Part shown: positions 1 to 9,139 of the stretch, piece after piece
How the letters are laid out: each line of letters starts with the position of its first letter
Position numbering within the stretch: the stretch's first letter is position 1
Origin: Paludibacteraceae bacterium
GTDB lineage: Bacteria > Bacteroidota > Bacteroidia > Bacteroidales > Paludibacteraceae
DNA: 47,033 nt
NCBI GenBank assembly: GCA_017454915.1
Contig: JAFTCC010000044.1
Coordinates: 1-47,033 of the forward strand
Direction of reading: 5' to 3'
Made by a program: the position numbers and the translations under genes
Notes under the pieces: model-generated
Told to the model about the DNA's origin: nothing
The model's input: only the letters and a program-made list of their open reading frames with translations
The model's database searches: none

Positions 1-776
1 CTCTATTTGCGCCATGTTTTTCAGTTCGTCATTCGCGCTTTCAATGACGCTCCTTTTCCTGAGGAGTATCTTGTCTTCCTGGCTCATCAGCATATTGCGC
101 ATGCCCTTTTTCAGCTTTGTGACAAGCTGTATTCCGCAGACGAACAGTTCCGCGAACAGCTCTTTGCCGACATATCCCCTGTCGCCGAACAGCTTCCCCT
201 CTATCTTCTCGACAAAAACCTGTGCTGTTTGAGCGGTTCCCTGTCATCAACATTGGCAGGCGTTATCATGAAATTTAGTATTTCGCCCCTATCGTTAATT
301 ATCAGGTGAAGCTTAAAGCCGTAGAACCATCCCATAGAACACTTGCCGCGCTCGGCAAACCCCTTGAACACCTTGTGCTGCAGTATTCTTTGGTTGCGGC
401 AGACACGCAGAGGGGTTGAATCCACGTAAGAGACACCGCTGCACTCTGCCATCAGGCAGGTCTTAACGAAACAGCACAGCTGGAGCATCACCTTACGCTC
501 CAGTTCCACGAAGCCGGCTGTAAGACACTTGGCGCGGGAACAGGTGTTTGCAGTGCACACAGATGTAATTCGCGTAATAGTGTTTGAGGCACCTGTAGCC
601 CCATCATGGAACATAATCAGTATAAGCATCACTTCGGCATCGCTTAGCCTGTTAGGCTTGTCGCGGTGGCGTTTCCCGTCACCAACGGAATATTTTTTGA
701 CTGTATTGTTAAAATTTTTGCTGAACTCATCCAGAATAAAGAAAATTTCCGTAACTTTGTTTTCGTCTAATTGCAT
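1..776 (-). pseudogene. Decayed IS982-family transposase, cut by the window edge
   Basis: The minus strand encodes a DDE transposase resembling IS982-family enzymes of Bacteroidales. Visible family features are KVTEIFFILDEF near the start, LSDAEVMLILIMFH, FVELERKVML, the first catalytic Asp in VDSTPLRVCRNQRI, GKCSMGWFYGFKLHL, and the second Asp in PANVDDREPLK. The reading frame is broken three times. Near 597-603 the frame loses one base, so the expected RCLKHYYANYICVHCKHLF is read out of frame. Near 511-517 an extra base restores it. Near 222-232 another loss of one base ends the frame early, although FVEKIEGKLFGDRGYVGKEL and the catalytic Glu region (RSVIESANDELK) continue in a different frame to the window start. 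The gene cannot make a full transposase. Terminal inverted repeats were not identified; the other end lies outside the window. Confidence 0.85.
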
Positions 777-930
777 ATGCGGATATTTTTTGTAATTGTT
801 TGATTTACACCATAAAGTTACAAAATTTTCTGCATATTTGCAATAGATTAGAGACTTTTTCTTGAAAAAATTTTATATCGAACTCACATTAATTATGCTA
901 AAAATCTAACCAAATAAACAGCAAACAAAC

Positions 931-1770
931 ATGAAAAAACTCTCATTATTACTCATTTGCTTGTCGTTGCTTACTTTTGTGGGCTGCAAGGAATCAAGCA
1001 AGGACGACCCGGTTGTTGAACCATCAGTAGAACCATCTGTTGAACCATCAGTAGAACCGTCAGTAGACCCGACAGAGGGCAGGCTGTCGGGGAAGTTTGC
1101 CGTAGCTGATGGTAAGTATGTTTATTTCTCGCAGGGCAACCTCGAGTATCACTGCAAGGATAAAATATGGCGTTTTGCTGAGAAGCAATATGAATATATT
1201 TGTTTGTCCGCCTCTTATGTTGCAAACGAAGATGGACCTTATGACGGTTGGATTGACCTTTTTTGTTGGGGTACTGGCGACAATCCGCTTCGCAATACTG
1301 AAGAAGACTCAGAATATTCAAAGTTCACCGATTGGGGCGTGAACAAAATCAGCAATGGTGGTAACAAGGAGAACCTGTGGCGCACGCTGACTAAAGAAGA
1401 GTGGGATTATTTGTTTAAAAAGCATAAAGGAGCTGATGCTATGATTCTCACAAGAGGTAGCCAAACTTGGGGTGAAGAGGGCTATATGCTCTGGCCTTCC
1501 GAAATACCGAGCTATGTATCTTTCAATCCTTCAGGCGAAAACAAATATACACTTGATGAATGGAAGGACCTTCAGGATGACTTTGGCGTCGTGTTCTTAC
1601 CTTATGTTGACCTTCCCATAGGACGAGTTGAGGGCAATCCGTGTGGCCAGTACTGGACATCATCACCTCATACTAATGACAAATATGCATGGTATCTATT
1701 TAATGACCTTACCTATTATCATTATCGCCATGCTGCTATTTCGGTACGTCTTGTTCAGGACGTGAAATAA
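931..1770 (+). CDS. Secreted lipoprotein with VEPS linker and SUMF/FISUMP-like domain
   Basis: The 279-residue product has a lipoprotein signal peptide (MKKLSLLLICLSLLTFVGC) with Cys19 as the likely lipidated residue. A short linker of four VEPS units plus VDPT follows (about residues 29-48; DNA 1015-1065). The remaining 230 residues form one globular domain beginning GKFAVADGKYVYFSQGNLEY and ending with AISVRLVQD. That start and end recall a domain common in Bacteroidales surface lipoproteins and loosely similar to FISUMP or formylglycine-enzyme-like folds. No catalytic residues can be assigned. It stands alone: the decayed transposase lies upstream on the other strand and a terminator follows directly. 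Its function is unknown; surface exposure is inferred. Confidence 0.75.
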   Translation: MKKLSLLLICLSLLTFVGCKESSKDDPVVEPSVEPSVEPSVEPSVDPTEGRLSGKFAVADGKYVYFSQGNLEYHCKDKIWRFAEKQYEYICLSASYVANEDGPYDGWIDLFCWGTGDNPLRNTEEDSEYSKFTDWGVNKISNGGNKENLWRTLTKEEWDYLFKKHKGADAMILTRGSQTWGEEGYMLWPSEIPSYVSFNPSGENKYTLDEWKDLQDDFGVVFLPYVDLPIGRVEGNPCGQYWTSSPHTNDKYAWYLFNDLTYYHYRHAAISVRLVQDVK

Positions 1771-1788
1771 GAGAATATTTTTTCAATT

Positions 1789-1835
1789 AAACAGCGTTAA
1801 AACGGCATTTAATCACCGTTTAACGCTGTTTTTAT
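1789..1835 (+). terminator. Rho-independent terminator after the lipoprotein gene
   Basis: An inverted repeat of about 14 bp (acagcgtt...aacgctgt arms with one bulged A) is followed by a run of T. It starts 20 bases after the stop codon of the lipoprotein gene. Confidence 0.85.
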
Positions 1836-2119
1836 TATAACCCCAAATCGGACATTAGACCAACAAAGCATTATAAACCAATAACATCATGCTATCATCA
1901 TTAGGTTATTATTATGTTATTATTATGTGATTCAGCAAAGGAAATGCTAACAACAACCTGATGACTTGCTAAACTGAGTTTTGTTGGATTATACCCACCA
2001 ATCTGTCATCAGCCAAACACTCCGCAGGTATTCGCCGCAGACAGAAACAAGCGTTATCAGTATAGTGCCGGCAACGCTTGACTTGCTTGAGGTGCTTTAG
2101 CATATTAGCAAAATTTGTG
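1836..2119. other. Gene-free spacer with an 11-bp direct duplication
   Basis: No coding region is supported here. The stretch contains two adjacent perfect copies of ttattattatg (1906-1927) and otherwise AT-rich sequence without a clear hairpin. It ends at the promoter of the next gene. Confidence 0.5.
1842..1858 (-). repeat. Short partial copy of the dispersed palindromic repeat
   Basis: This 17-base stretch matches 46898-46914 at 16 of 17 positions and sits directly after a terminator. It may be a remnant of the dispersed repeat found whole at 16014-16042 and 46878-46925. Confidence 0.5.
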
Positions 2120-2127
2120 TAACTTTG
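2120..2127 (+). promoter_or_regulatory. Bacteroidota -7 promoter element (TAACTTTG)
   Basis: TAACTTTG fits the TAnnTTTG consensus. The downstream ATG at 2136 begins only eight bases after it, so the mRNA would be leaderless or nearly so. The element also lies inside the longest open frame, which argues against the upstream TTG start at 2115. Confidence 0.7.
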
Positions 2128-2135
2128 CACACGTT

Positions 2136-4535
2136 ATGAGACAAACCGCGCTTCTTTTATTATTTTCATGCCTTACCATGTTTGCTGGCGACCCCATCGC
2201 ATGGGTCGAGTTGTCGGAACCGCAACAGGGCTACATGATTTGGCACATCGTAAAAAATGACCCTAACGACGAGCCGTATAACGTGCAGACGGAGAAAGGG
2301 GGCAAACCGTGTATTTTCATTCCAAAGACTAAATACGCGTACTTCGACGTGAATGACGGCATACTTGAGGAAAACGAAAACAATCTTATCTTCAGGATAA
2401 CCTTTTACGACGAGGGGCATGAACAACTAAAACTGCAATACAACAGCACAGCGGGCGACTACACCGATGCCGTGCTGCACAAAGGCGGTACCAACGAGTG
2501 GGTTACCGCAACAATTTGTGTCAACGACGCACTATTCCGTAATGCACAAAACCAGCATGCAGACTTCCGCATCAACGACAACAACTATATAAACAGGATT
2601 GAGATTTGCACCGGCTCACTTGACCCAATGACCGAACCCCTGACACAACATCTGGGGGAGAGCACGTATTCTGACATGCACGATAAATCGGTGGCTGGTT
2701 ACCAGGCATGGTTTGGCACAGGGCAACCTGACGAGACATGGCAGCACTGGAGCAGCGGCAGAACAGCAACAGACGGAACACGTTGGCCAAGCGCTGGCAA
2801 CTGCTCTTTCGACATCTACCCTGACATAACCATATACGACGAAGACATACTTGAGCAAACTGGATTTGAGGATTTGGGAAACGGCTCGGAGGCTAAATTG
2901 TTCGCATCTAACACCGAGAACGCAATACAAACGCATTTCGGACTGATGAAAACACACGGCATTGACGGAGTTGCCGTGCAAAGATTCATAAACCCCGAAA
3001 TGAAAAGCATTGTCCACAGCCCGACGGCAACACTCAACCTGATTAGGCAGGCGGCTGAACAAAACGAACGGATTTTTTACGTCTGCTATGACATAAGTTC
3101 TAACGGACTTGAAAATTCGTGGGCTGACATCATCAAGTTCGACTGGGTGTACAACATCGAGCAGAACTATAACCTCACTCAGTCGCCGGCTTACGCCACT
3201 ATGGACGGGAAACCTGTGGTCGAGATTTGGGGCACAGGCTTCACTGGCAACCATCCCGGGACAGCCAGCGAGACCATTGAGTTAATTGAGTTCCTAAAAC
3301 AACGAGGGTGTTACGTCATCGGCGGAGTGCCTACCTATTGGCGCGAAAACAAAAATGACGCTAAAGGCCCGTCGCAGACCAACCCGGCAGACCAAGAGAG
3401 TTTCGAGGCTGCGTATAAGCACTATGACATGATTTCGCCTTGGATGGTTGGACGATTTGGCAACATCAACCAATATGAGGAATTTAAGAACTTAATCATC
3501 AACGACATAAACTACTGCCAGCAACACGGCATGCAGTATCTGCCAGTGGTATTCCCAGGCTTCAGTTGGGCTTTGTGGAACAGCGGAACACCTAACCAAA
3601 TTCCACGAATGGCTGGCGACTTCCTTTGGGCACAAATCAAACGAGCATCTGACAATGGCTTCAGGCAGGTTTATTTTGCGATGTTTGACGAGTATGACGA
3701 AGGCACTGCACTGCTCAATGCTGCGACTGACTATAACACCATACCCAAAGACGCATGGTTTCTGACTAACAGCGCGGACGGAACATGGTGCTCAGCGGAC
3801 TTCTATCTGCGCCTGGCTGGAGATGCCACAAGACAGCTGCGGCAAGGCAGAGTGACAGATTTGGTTAACACGCCATACTCCTGCGGACCAGTATATTACC
3901 GTAACAGCTTTGAGATGAGGCAGACTGATTACAACTTCGTAAATGGCACAATGAAAAACAACGGGGTTTTCCCTGTTGACCCTTGCATGCACAACAACGG
4001 AATCATGTTTCAAAACAACGTGAGCAGCCATGAGGTCAGCATCAAGCATGGCAATGCCAACAACGGACAATATGCCCTGCACGCCTCTATCATGGGCAAC
4101 GGACAAGCCTACTTCAAGTATCAGATTGCCGAACTCAAAATCCCCGTGACCGAATGCCTCGAACTTATCTGCCAACGAAAAGGTAACATCGGAATCGAAA
4201 TAGCTCTTAGCGACGGAACGGAATATCAGACCGGCATTCAACAATACTCCGACCAATACGAGCCTCTGCGCATAAGCATCACACAACAACATATAGGTGA
4301 CACGATTTGCAGCCTCCGACTGATATATTACGGCCATATAGAGAACTCCGAAGAGGCATGGATAGACGATGTGCTGATACAGAAAACACAATGTACCACC
4401 AACATCGACGGCACAACCCTCAAACAGGGGCCTGACGGATTATATGACTTATGGGGCAGACCGGCAAAAATGAGGAAGGGCGAAATACTCATAAAAAAAA
4501 CAGCAAACAGCACAGAAAAAATCATTACATGGTGA
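2136..4535 (+). CDS. Secreted GH71/GH99-like glycoside hydrolase
   Basis: The ATG at 2136 is chosen because it gives a clean signal peptide (MRQTALLLLFSCLTMFAG) and lies just after a promoter element; the TTG at 2115 overlaps that element. The product is about 799 residues. An N-terminal beta-sandwich-like region (to about residue 185) precedes a TIM-barrel-like catalytic region with SVAGYQAWFGTG, FDIYPDITIYDEDIL, HGIDGVAVQRFI and ERIFYVCYDISSNG, a pattern typical of GH71/GH99-like proteins that include endo-alpha-mannanases. A further region of about 200 residues resembles a carbohydrate-binding sandwich, and the end (GLYDLWGRPAKMRKGEILIKK) resembles the short C-terminal tails of many Bacteroidales secreted proteins. 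The substrate is probably an alpha-linked glycan, but this is inference. Confidence 0.75.
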   Translation: MRQTALLLLFSCLTMFAGDPIAWVELSEPQQGYMIWHIVKNDPNDEPYNVQTEKGGKPCIFIPKTKYAYFDVNDGILEENENNLIFRITFYDEGHEQLKLQYNSTAGDYTDAVLHKGGTNEWVTATICVNDALFRNAQNQHADFRINDNNYINRIEICTGSLDPMTEPLTQHLGESTYSDMHDKSVAGYQAWFGTGQPDETWQHWSSGRTATDGTRWPSAGNCSFDIYPDITIYDEDILEQTGFEDLGNGSEAKLFASNTENAIQTHFGLMKTHGIDGVAVQRFINPEMKSIVHSPTATLNLIRQAAEQNERIFYVCYDISSNGLENSWADIIKFDWVYNIEQNYNLTQSPAYATMDGKPVVEIWGTGFTGNHPGTASETIELIEFLKQRGCYVIGGVPTYWRENKNDAKGPSQTNPADQESFEAAYKHYDMISPWMVGRFGNINQYEEFKNLIINDINYCQQHGMQYLPVVFPGFSWALWNSGTPNQIPRMAGDFLWAQIKRASDNGFRQVYFAMFDEYDEGTALLNAATDYNTIPKDAWFLTNSADGTWCSADFYLRLAGDATRQLRQGRVTDLVNTPYSCGPVYYRNSFEMRQTDYNFVNGTMKNNGVFPVDPCMHNNGIMFQNNVSSHEVSIKHGNANNGQYALHASIMGNGQAYFKYQIAELKIPVTECLELICQRKGNIGIEIALSDGTEYQTGIQQYSDQYEPLRISITQQHIGDTICSLRLIYYGHIENSEEAWIDDVLIQKTQCTTNIDGTTLKQGPDGLYDLWGRPAKMRKGEILIKKTANSTEKIITW

Positions 4536-4598
4536 ACTGTAGACAAAAAAACATGATATAGCGTCAAAAAATGCACCTGTTATGTAAAAATTATTCCG

Positions 4599-4606
4599 TA
4601 AATTTG
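4599..4606 (+). promoter_or_regulatory. Bacteroidota -7 promoter element (TAAATTTG)
   Basis: TAAATTTG matches TAnnTTTG and lies 73 bases upstream of the chosen start at 4680. It leaves an untranslated leader of roughly 70 bases. Confidence 0.7.
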
Positions 4607-4679
4607 CAATGTGCAGTTTGCGGGCATACGCAAACGCACCTTTATCGCAACAAAAACAAGCAAAAAAACGACTAAAAAT

Positions 4680-7600
4680 ATGAAAAACATCTTCCGCTCA
4701 TTTTTTGCAGCAACACTTCTGATGGCAGCCATCAACGTCTTTGCGGACAGCAACGTTTCGTTCACTGCAGATGAAATAGCATCTGGCGCGACACGTTCTG
4801 GTGTTAATGTCAGCACGGACTTCAGCACGGCAAACAAACAAATTTGCAAGGACGGTTCTGCCGTCAAGACAACCACAGTGAGTTTGTCATCGTCAGCCGA
4901 CTCATCGCCTGACTCAAAATATGTTCAGATAAGTTCAAGCGCTGAAATCAAAAGTGTGAGCATACATGGCGCGAGCAACAACTCAAGCACATCAGCCGGA
5001 TGCATCATCTTCTGGGCTAATGGCACGCCTGATGTGAGCAATTTTTCAGGGCAAGCGGAAATTGCCCTGCCTGGCAACGCCGAGGGATGTAATGGTAACA
5101 CATTGGCTGTTAATGTCCCAAGCGGAACCAAATCACTCCGTATCTACCGCCGCGTGAAGGTCAATGGTTCAGCATTAGGCTCGGGCAGTAACTACCCTGC
5201 CTCAGGGGCCGGAACGCTTAATATCGCAGACATCACGGTTACCATCGCAGGCGAAGGCGGTGATGACCCATCAGGTGATCCGAGCGGTGACCCATCAGGA
5301 GACCCCAGCGGAGACCCATCTGGTGACCCATCTGGTGACCCCAGCGGTGATCCATCAGGTGACCCGAGCGGAGACCCATCAGGTGACCCAAGTGGTGATC
5401 CATCAGGTGACCCGTCGGATGGACCAGTGCCGCCAACAGACCTCACCATACACGTTCCTGGCATCTACGACTATCTGCAACTTGGCGGAGGTTACGGCTC
5501 TGAAATGGTGAAATACGACGGACGCAACTACGAAACATACTATTTCCTCAAGATTAACAGCAAGATAGCCGTTGCAACACGCACATGCTCAAGCGAGGGG
5601 TTCATCGTAACAAGCGACAACTGCACATCTACTGAGTACGACGCTGCTGACGGGTGGTTCTCGGGTAAAATCAACAGTCCCGAAGGCAGCGATTGCAAAA
5701 GAGAGCAAGCCACAGGAGGAGCCATGTTTGATAATGCGTCAGGTGACGTGAAAATATACAACAACAACGAGGTACATTTCCATGTCAAGGGTTACGACCA
5801 GTTCTGCATCTTGGCGCGAGACAACAACGAGACAGAGTCGAAAGGCAAGCACTTTGAAGTTTACATCGACGGCGTGAAACAGAGCATGACACTGGCAAGC
5901 ACCGCTACAGTGCGTACATTCAACATGAGCGCAAAAGAGCACCTTATCACAATCAGAGGCATTGGCAGCAGCAACAACTACCTCTACGCTTTCGCACTTC
6001 GCGAAGCAGACGTGCCGTCAATCAAACTGCTGAAAGGAGATGACGCCACACAAGTTGTAGAAACTGGCCAGAACCTCAAACCAATCATGTACGTAATGCG
6101 CAACACCGGAATATTCGAACTGGAATGGGTCGGGAATGAAGGCACTGGAGCCGAAATGACCGTTTGCGCTACTGGCGACACAGCAACCATAGCAGGCAAG
6201 GTAATGGCACCTGTCGGACAATACGTTTACCGCATCTATGCCACCAAAAACGGCAACCGCGTTGACTACAAGGAAGGCACTTTCAAGGTCATCACACCTG
6301 CTCCGAGCATCGTACCTGCCGAAAATAGCAACCAAGCCCTGAAAGCCGGCAAAGCCATACAGCCGATGGTGTTCACCATCAACAACGCTTCTGACGCCAC
6401 CGTAAGCGGACTTCCGGAGGGCGTTACCGCAGTGTACAACGACGGTACTTTGACTATCAGCGGCACTGTTGCGGCACAATCATCATATCCTGCCAATTTC
6501 ACTTACACCATAACAGCCACACCACTTCCTGGCTACGATGGAAATCCCGTCACGTACAGCGGTACCATAACCGTCATCGACCCCAACGCCAAGAGTGTGC
6601 TCTATCTCTATAAGTCAAAATATCAGAGCGGAGTGTTTGACGCACTATCGGCAGCCGGTTTCGGATTAGTGCCGCGCAAGCAAGCCGAAGCCGCACAGCC
6701 GGTATCTGTTTATGACTCCTACGACGCAGTCATCATAACAGAAGATGTGGACGCAAACAACCCCGAGGCGATCAACATCGTCAAGGCAATCAACCTGCCG
6801 GTGCTTAACCTCAACGCATTCATGTATCAGCCCAACCGGCTTGACTGGGGCACTAACGCCAACAACGGCGACGAGACCAACACCGCCATTACAGTCATGC
6901 AGCCAACGCATCCGGTGTTTGAAGGACTGACAGGCAACAGCATCAACATACTTAGCGCCGTTGAAAGCCGCGGAATACAGTGCGCCGACATCAACCTCGC
7001 GGGCAGTATCTGCCTTGCCACAGCACCAAAACGCAACGAAACAGGAAACGGCACAGCCATACACGAGGTGCCGACATCGCTGCGAGGCAACAACATCAAA
7101 CAACGCTACCTGCTTGTCGCTCTGTCCGCAAGAAGTTATGACAAACTGAACAATAACGGCAAAAAGTTGCTCGTCAACGCCATGAACTACGTAATGGGCA
7201 ACACCAACAGCACCGTCAAACTGCCTAAACTGCAAATCAACACCTTCAGCATCAACGGCAAAAACGCCAACATAGACCAGAACAACAACCGCATAACCAT
7301 ACAAATGGAAAGCGGCTCCGACTTGCGCGCACTCGCTCCGCTCATTACGCTTGCCGACGAAGACAAGACTTTCGTCAGCCCGGCAGCCAACGAAGCCGTA
7401 GACTTCACCAATTCGTACGCTGTGCCTGTCAAGTACACCGTGACCGACATGATTAACACGCGCGTATATAATGTAGTCATCACCGCCCCCACCGCGCTCG
7501 ACGAAATCAGCGAAGAGGACGGAATATGGTTTGACGGGCTGACCATTCATAACGCCAACGGCACAATGGCATACCTCTACAACGCACAAGGACAACGCAT

Positions 7601-7694
7601 TGCCGTGTTCAACACCGACCACGACATGAGCCGCTACCCGAGAGGCATGTACATCATCGCCACAGCTACAGCAAGCAAACGAATCATAAGATAA
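4680..7694 (+). CDS. Large surface protein with (DPSG)n linker and T9SS-like C-terminal tail
   Basis: The start at 4680 gives a proper signal peptide (MKNIFRSFFAATLLMAAINVFA); the longer GTG frame from 4611 would place charged residues before it. The product is about 1004 residues. In order it has an N-terminal beta-rich domain (to about residue 190), a 13-copy DPSG linker, a second beta domain, two Ig-like segments starting near SIKLLKGDDATQVVETGQN and APSIVPAENSNQALKAGK, and a Rossmann-like region beginning KSVLYLYKSKYQSGVFDAL that recalls ThuA/glutamine-amidotransferase-like folds. The end (GLTIHNANGTMAYLYNAQGQ ... RYPRGMYIIATATASKRIIR) resembles type A sorting domains of the type IX secretion system. 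No enzyme activity can be assigned. A terminator follows. Confidence 0.75.
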   Translation: MKNIFRSFFAATLLMAAINVFADSNVSFTADEIASGATRSGVNVSTDFSTANKQICKDGSAVKTTTVSLSSSADSSPDSKYVQISSSAEIKSVSIHGASNNSSTSAGCIIFWANGTPDVSNFSGQAEIALPGNAEGCNGNTLAVNVPSGTKSLRIYRRVKVNGSALGSGSNYPASGAGTLNIADITVTIAGEGGDDPSGDPSGDPSGDPSGDPSGDPSGDPSGDPSGDPSGDPSGDPSGDPSGDPSDGPVPPTDLTIHVPGIYDYLQLGGGYGSEMVKYDGRNYETYYFLKINSKIAVATRTCSSEGFIVTSDNCTSTEYDAADGWFSGKINSPEGSDCKREQATGGAMFDNASGDVKIYNNNEVHFHVKGYDQFCILARDNNETESKGKHFEVYIDGVKQSMTLASTATVRTFNMSAKEHLITIRGIGSSNNYLYAFALREADVPSIKLLKGDDATQVVETGQNLKPIMYVMRNTGIFELEWVGNEGTGAEMTVCATGDTATIAGKVMAPVGQYVYRIYATKNGNRVDYKEGTFKVITPAPSIVPAENSNQALKAGKAIQPMVFTINNASDATVSGLPEGVTAVYNDGTLTISGTVAAQSSYPANFTYTITATPLPGYDGNPVTYSGTITVIDPNAKSVLYLYKSKYQSGVFDALSAAGFGLVPRKQAEAAQPVSVYDSYDAVIITEDVDANNPEAINIVKAINLPVLNLNAFMYQPNRLDWGTNANNGDETNTAITVMQPTHPVFEGLTGNSINILSAVESRGIQCADINLAGSICLATAPKRNETGNGTAIHEVPTSLRGNNIKQRYLLVALSARSYDKLNNNGKKLLVNAMNYVMGNTNSTVKLPKLQINTFSINGKNANIDQNNNRITIQMESGSDLRALAPLITLADEDKTFVSPAANEAVDFTNSYAVPVKYTVTDMINTRVYNVVITAPTALDEISEEDGIWFDGLTIHNANGTMAYLYNAQGQRIAVFNTDHDMSRYPRGMYIIATATASKRIIR
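5265..5417 (+). repeat. In-gene 12-bp tandem repeat coding 13 DPSG units
   Basis: Thirteen consecutive 12-base units encode Asp-Pro-Ser-Gly. The units differ mainly at synonymous positions (tca, agc, tct and agt for Ser; gac and gat for Asp), so the peptide is more regular than the DNA. It separates two beta domains in the surface protein. Confidence 0.95.
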
Positions 7695-7718
7695 GCAAAT
7701 CGGTAGTTTCACAAATCT

Positions 7719-7757
7719 TTATCCGCTCCGTTGGACTGACGGAGCGGATAATTTTGT
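7719..7757 (+). terminator. Rho-independent terminator after the surface protein
   Basis: A perfect 13-bp stem (ttatccgctccgt paired with acggagcggataa) with a 7-base loop is followed by a short T-rich run. Confidence 0.9.
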
Positions 7758-7872
7758 CCATACACAATGCAATCGTCAGGAGGCAGAGATAAATCTGGCA
7801 TCCGAATTCGGAAAAAAGTCACAAATCTACACAGAAATGCAAAGAAAAATTTGCTGGTTCAAAAAAAAGTCG

Positions 7873-7880
7873 TAACTTTG
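7873..7880 (+). promoter_or_regulatory. Bacteroidota -7 promoter element for the tRNA pair (TAACTTTG)
   Basis: TAACTTTG matches TAnnTTTG, with a TTG about 20 bases upstream as a possible -33 element. The first tRNA begins 40 bases downstream. Confidence 0.7.
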
Positions 7881-7920
7881 CAGACGCTTTGGGGCAGATA
7901 ACCAACCACCCGAGAGCATG

Positions 7921-8004
7921 GGGGCAGTTACCAGAGTGGCCAAATGGGGTTGACTGTAACTCAACTGGCTTTCGCCTTCGGTGGTTCGAATCCATCACTG
8001 CCCA
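7921..8004 (+). tRNA. tRNA-Tyr (GTA anticodon)
   Basis: The sequence folds as a class II tRNA. The acceptor arm is ggggcag against ctgccc, the anticodon stem is gttga/tcaac with loop ctgtaac (anticodon GTA), a long variable arm follows (tggctttcgccttcgg), and the T arm contains ggttcgaatcc. The outermost acceptor pair looks like a G-A mismatch, so the exact ends may shift by one base. Confidence 0.9.
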
Positions 8005-8072
8005 CATTTTAGAAGGTTATGTGATAGTGCTGCGCAACAGTGCGCAGATTACACGGTAGCATAACTGATTTC

Positions 8073-8145
8073 GCGGAAATAGCTCAGTTGATAGAGCACT
8101 AGCCTTCCAAGCTGGGGGTCGCGGGTTTGAGTCCCGTTTTCCGCT
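8073..8145 (+). tRNA. tRNA-Gly (TCC anticodon)
   Basis: A 73-base cloverleaf has acceptor gcggaaa/tttccgc, D arm with agctcagttgatagagc, anticodon loop cttccaa (anticodon TCC) and T loop gtttgagtc. It lies 68 bases after tRNA-Tyr and probably shares its transcript. Confidence 0.95.
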
Positions 8146-8150
8146 CAACA

Positions 8151-8188
8151 CAAATCCGTTAGACAAGGTCTGGCGGATTTGCTTTTTT
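8151..8188 (+). terminator. Terminator after the tRNA pair
   Basis: An 8-bp stem (caaatccg/cggatttg) with an inner gac/gtc pairing precedes a run of seven T. Confidence 0.85.
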
Positions 8189-8201
8189 TAATAAACTTTT
8201 G

Positions 8202-8209
8202 TAACTTTG
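8202..8209 (+). promoter_or_regulatory. Bacteroidota -7 promoter element of the six-gene run
   Basis: TAACTTTG matches TAnnTTTG. It is the only clear promoter element before the close-packed genes from 8292 to 15169, where the largest gap between genes is about 33 bases. Confidence 0.65.
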
Positions 8210-8282
8210 CGTTTTAGATATATGTGGACAAGATTTACATCTTGGGCACCAATACCTCCAACCACTGTTATTTACCAAAGTT

Positions 8283-9125
8283 ATGCCCCCTATGAAAATA
8301 GTTGTGATATTGATGTCATTGGCAATCGCCTCCACCATGTGCCATGCCCAAGCGCTCCAACCTCCTCGAGATTCTGTGCCTGACGACCACTTGGCATGGC
8401 TGGGATTCCACGGCCCGGTAAAGGAAGTTCGGGAATATGACTATGCCAATTATGGCAAAACTATTTGGAAATTTGACCCACAAGGCAGACTAATGGAATA
8501 CATCGACTATGACAATCCATTCTTTGGGAGCGGCGGTTGTGTGTTCGGGCTTTGGGAACACTTTCGCTACGCTTACGACGCTGACGGGAAAATACAATTC
8601 TTGGAAACATACAATGCAGAAAATACTGTTGTTGACGATTACGCAGACATTATTTTGGAACTTTTCCCAAAGCAAGACAAATCCGCATGGTTGTTCCCCA
8701 AAGCGGAAAAAGAATACGGCGACACAACATTTTGCTTTTCTGTGTGGAAAAACGATGGTGAATCTTCACATTACTACGGACACCGCTTTGATTGCTACGG
8801 CAACTGGATTGAAATAGTAAGCGCCGAATTGGACGATAATTCTCGCGCAGAGGTGATAGTGAGAGAAATCTGTTATTATCGCGACATAGAAGTCATGGGA
8901 CTGCCTGTAGGTGTAAAAACCGTTAAGAACCAATGGACTGCAGACGGCAAGAAGTGGAGCAACATATATGAATTTGACCGCAATGGCAATCTGACTCACT
9001 TCAAAAGTTGGTGCGAAAAAGACGAACTGTTCGAGTGGGACAAAGAAACATCAGAAGAACCAGGCTGCGACCTTATCGTATGGTCGGCAGACAAAAAAGG
9101 ACTTAAAGTAACCTATTGGAAATAA
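8283..9125 (+). CDS. Exported YD-repeat-like protein of unknown function (A-type)
   Basis: The product is 280 residues from the first ATG (8283) or 277 from the ATG at 8292, which gives the cleaner signal peptide (MKIVVILMSLAIASTMCHAQ). The mature part opens with PPRDSVPDDHLAWLGFHGPV and contains at least four short units of the form (F/Y)D..G(R/K/N) followed by a beta strand: FDPQGRLMEYIDYD, YDADGKIQFLETYN, FDCYGNWIEIVSAE and FDRNGNLTHFKSW. These resemble RHS/YD repeats in small form. The N-terminal half of the protein at 36736-38181 is a clear paralogue. Its role is unknown; a location in the periplasm or on the surface is inferred. Confidence 0.75.
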   Translation: MPPMKIVVILMSLAIASTMCHAQALQPPRDSVPDDHLAWLGFHGPVKEVREYDYANYGKTIWKFDPQGRLMEYIDYDNPFFGSGGCVFGLWEHFRYAYDADGKIQFLETYNAENTVVDDYADIILELFPKQDKSAWLFPKAEKEYGDTTFCFSVWKNDGESSHYYGHRFDCYGNWIEIVSAELDDNSRAEVIVREICYYRDIEVMGLPVGVKTVKNQWTADGKKWSNIYEFDRNGNLTHFKSWCEKDELFEWDKETSEEPGCDLIVWSADKKGLKVTYWK

Positions 9126-9139
9126 CCCATTAACAACGT

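Noticed and set aside
6666..7712. 348-codon open frame on the minus strand
   Set aside because: It lies wholly antisense to the large surface protein, has Cys/Val-rich composition without recognisable motifs, and follows from codon bias of the sense gene.
7921..8145. tRNA genes as integration site of an island
   Set aside because: No integrase gene and no repeat of the tRNA 3' ends was seen downstream.
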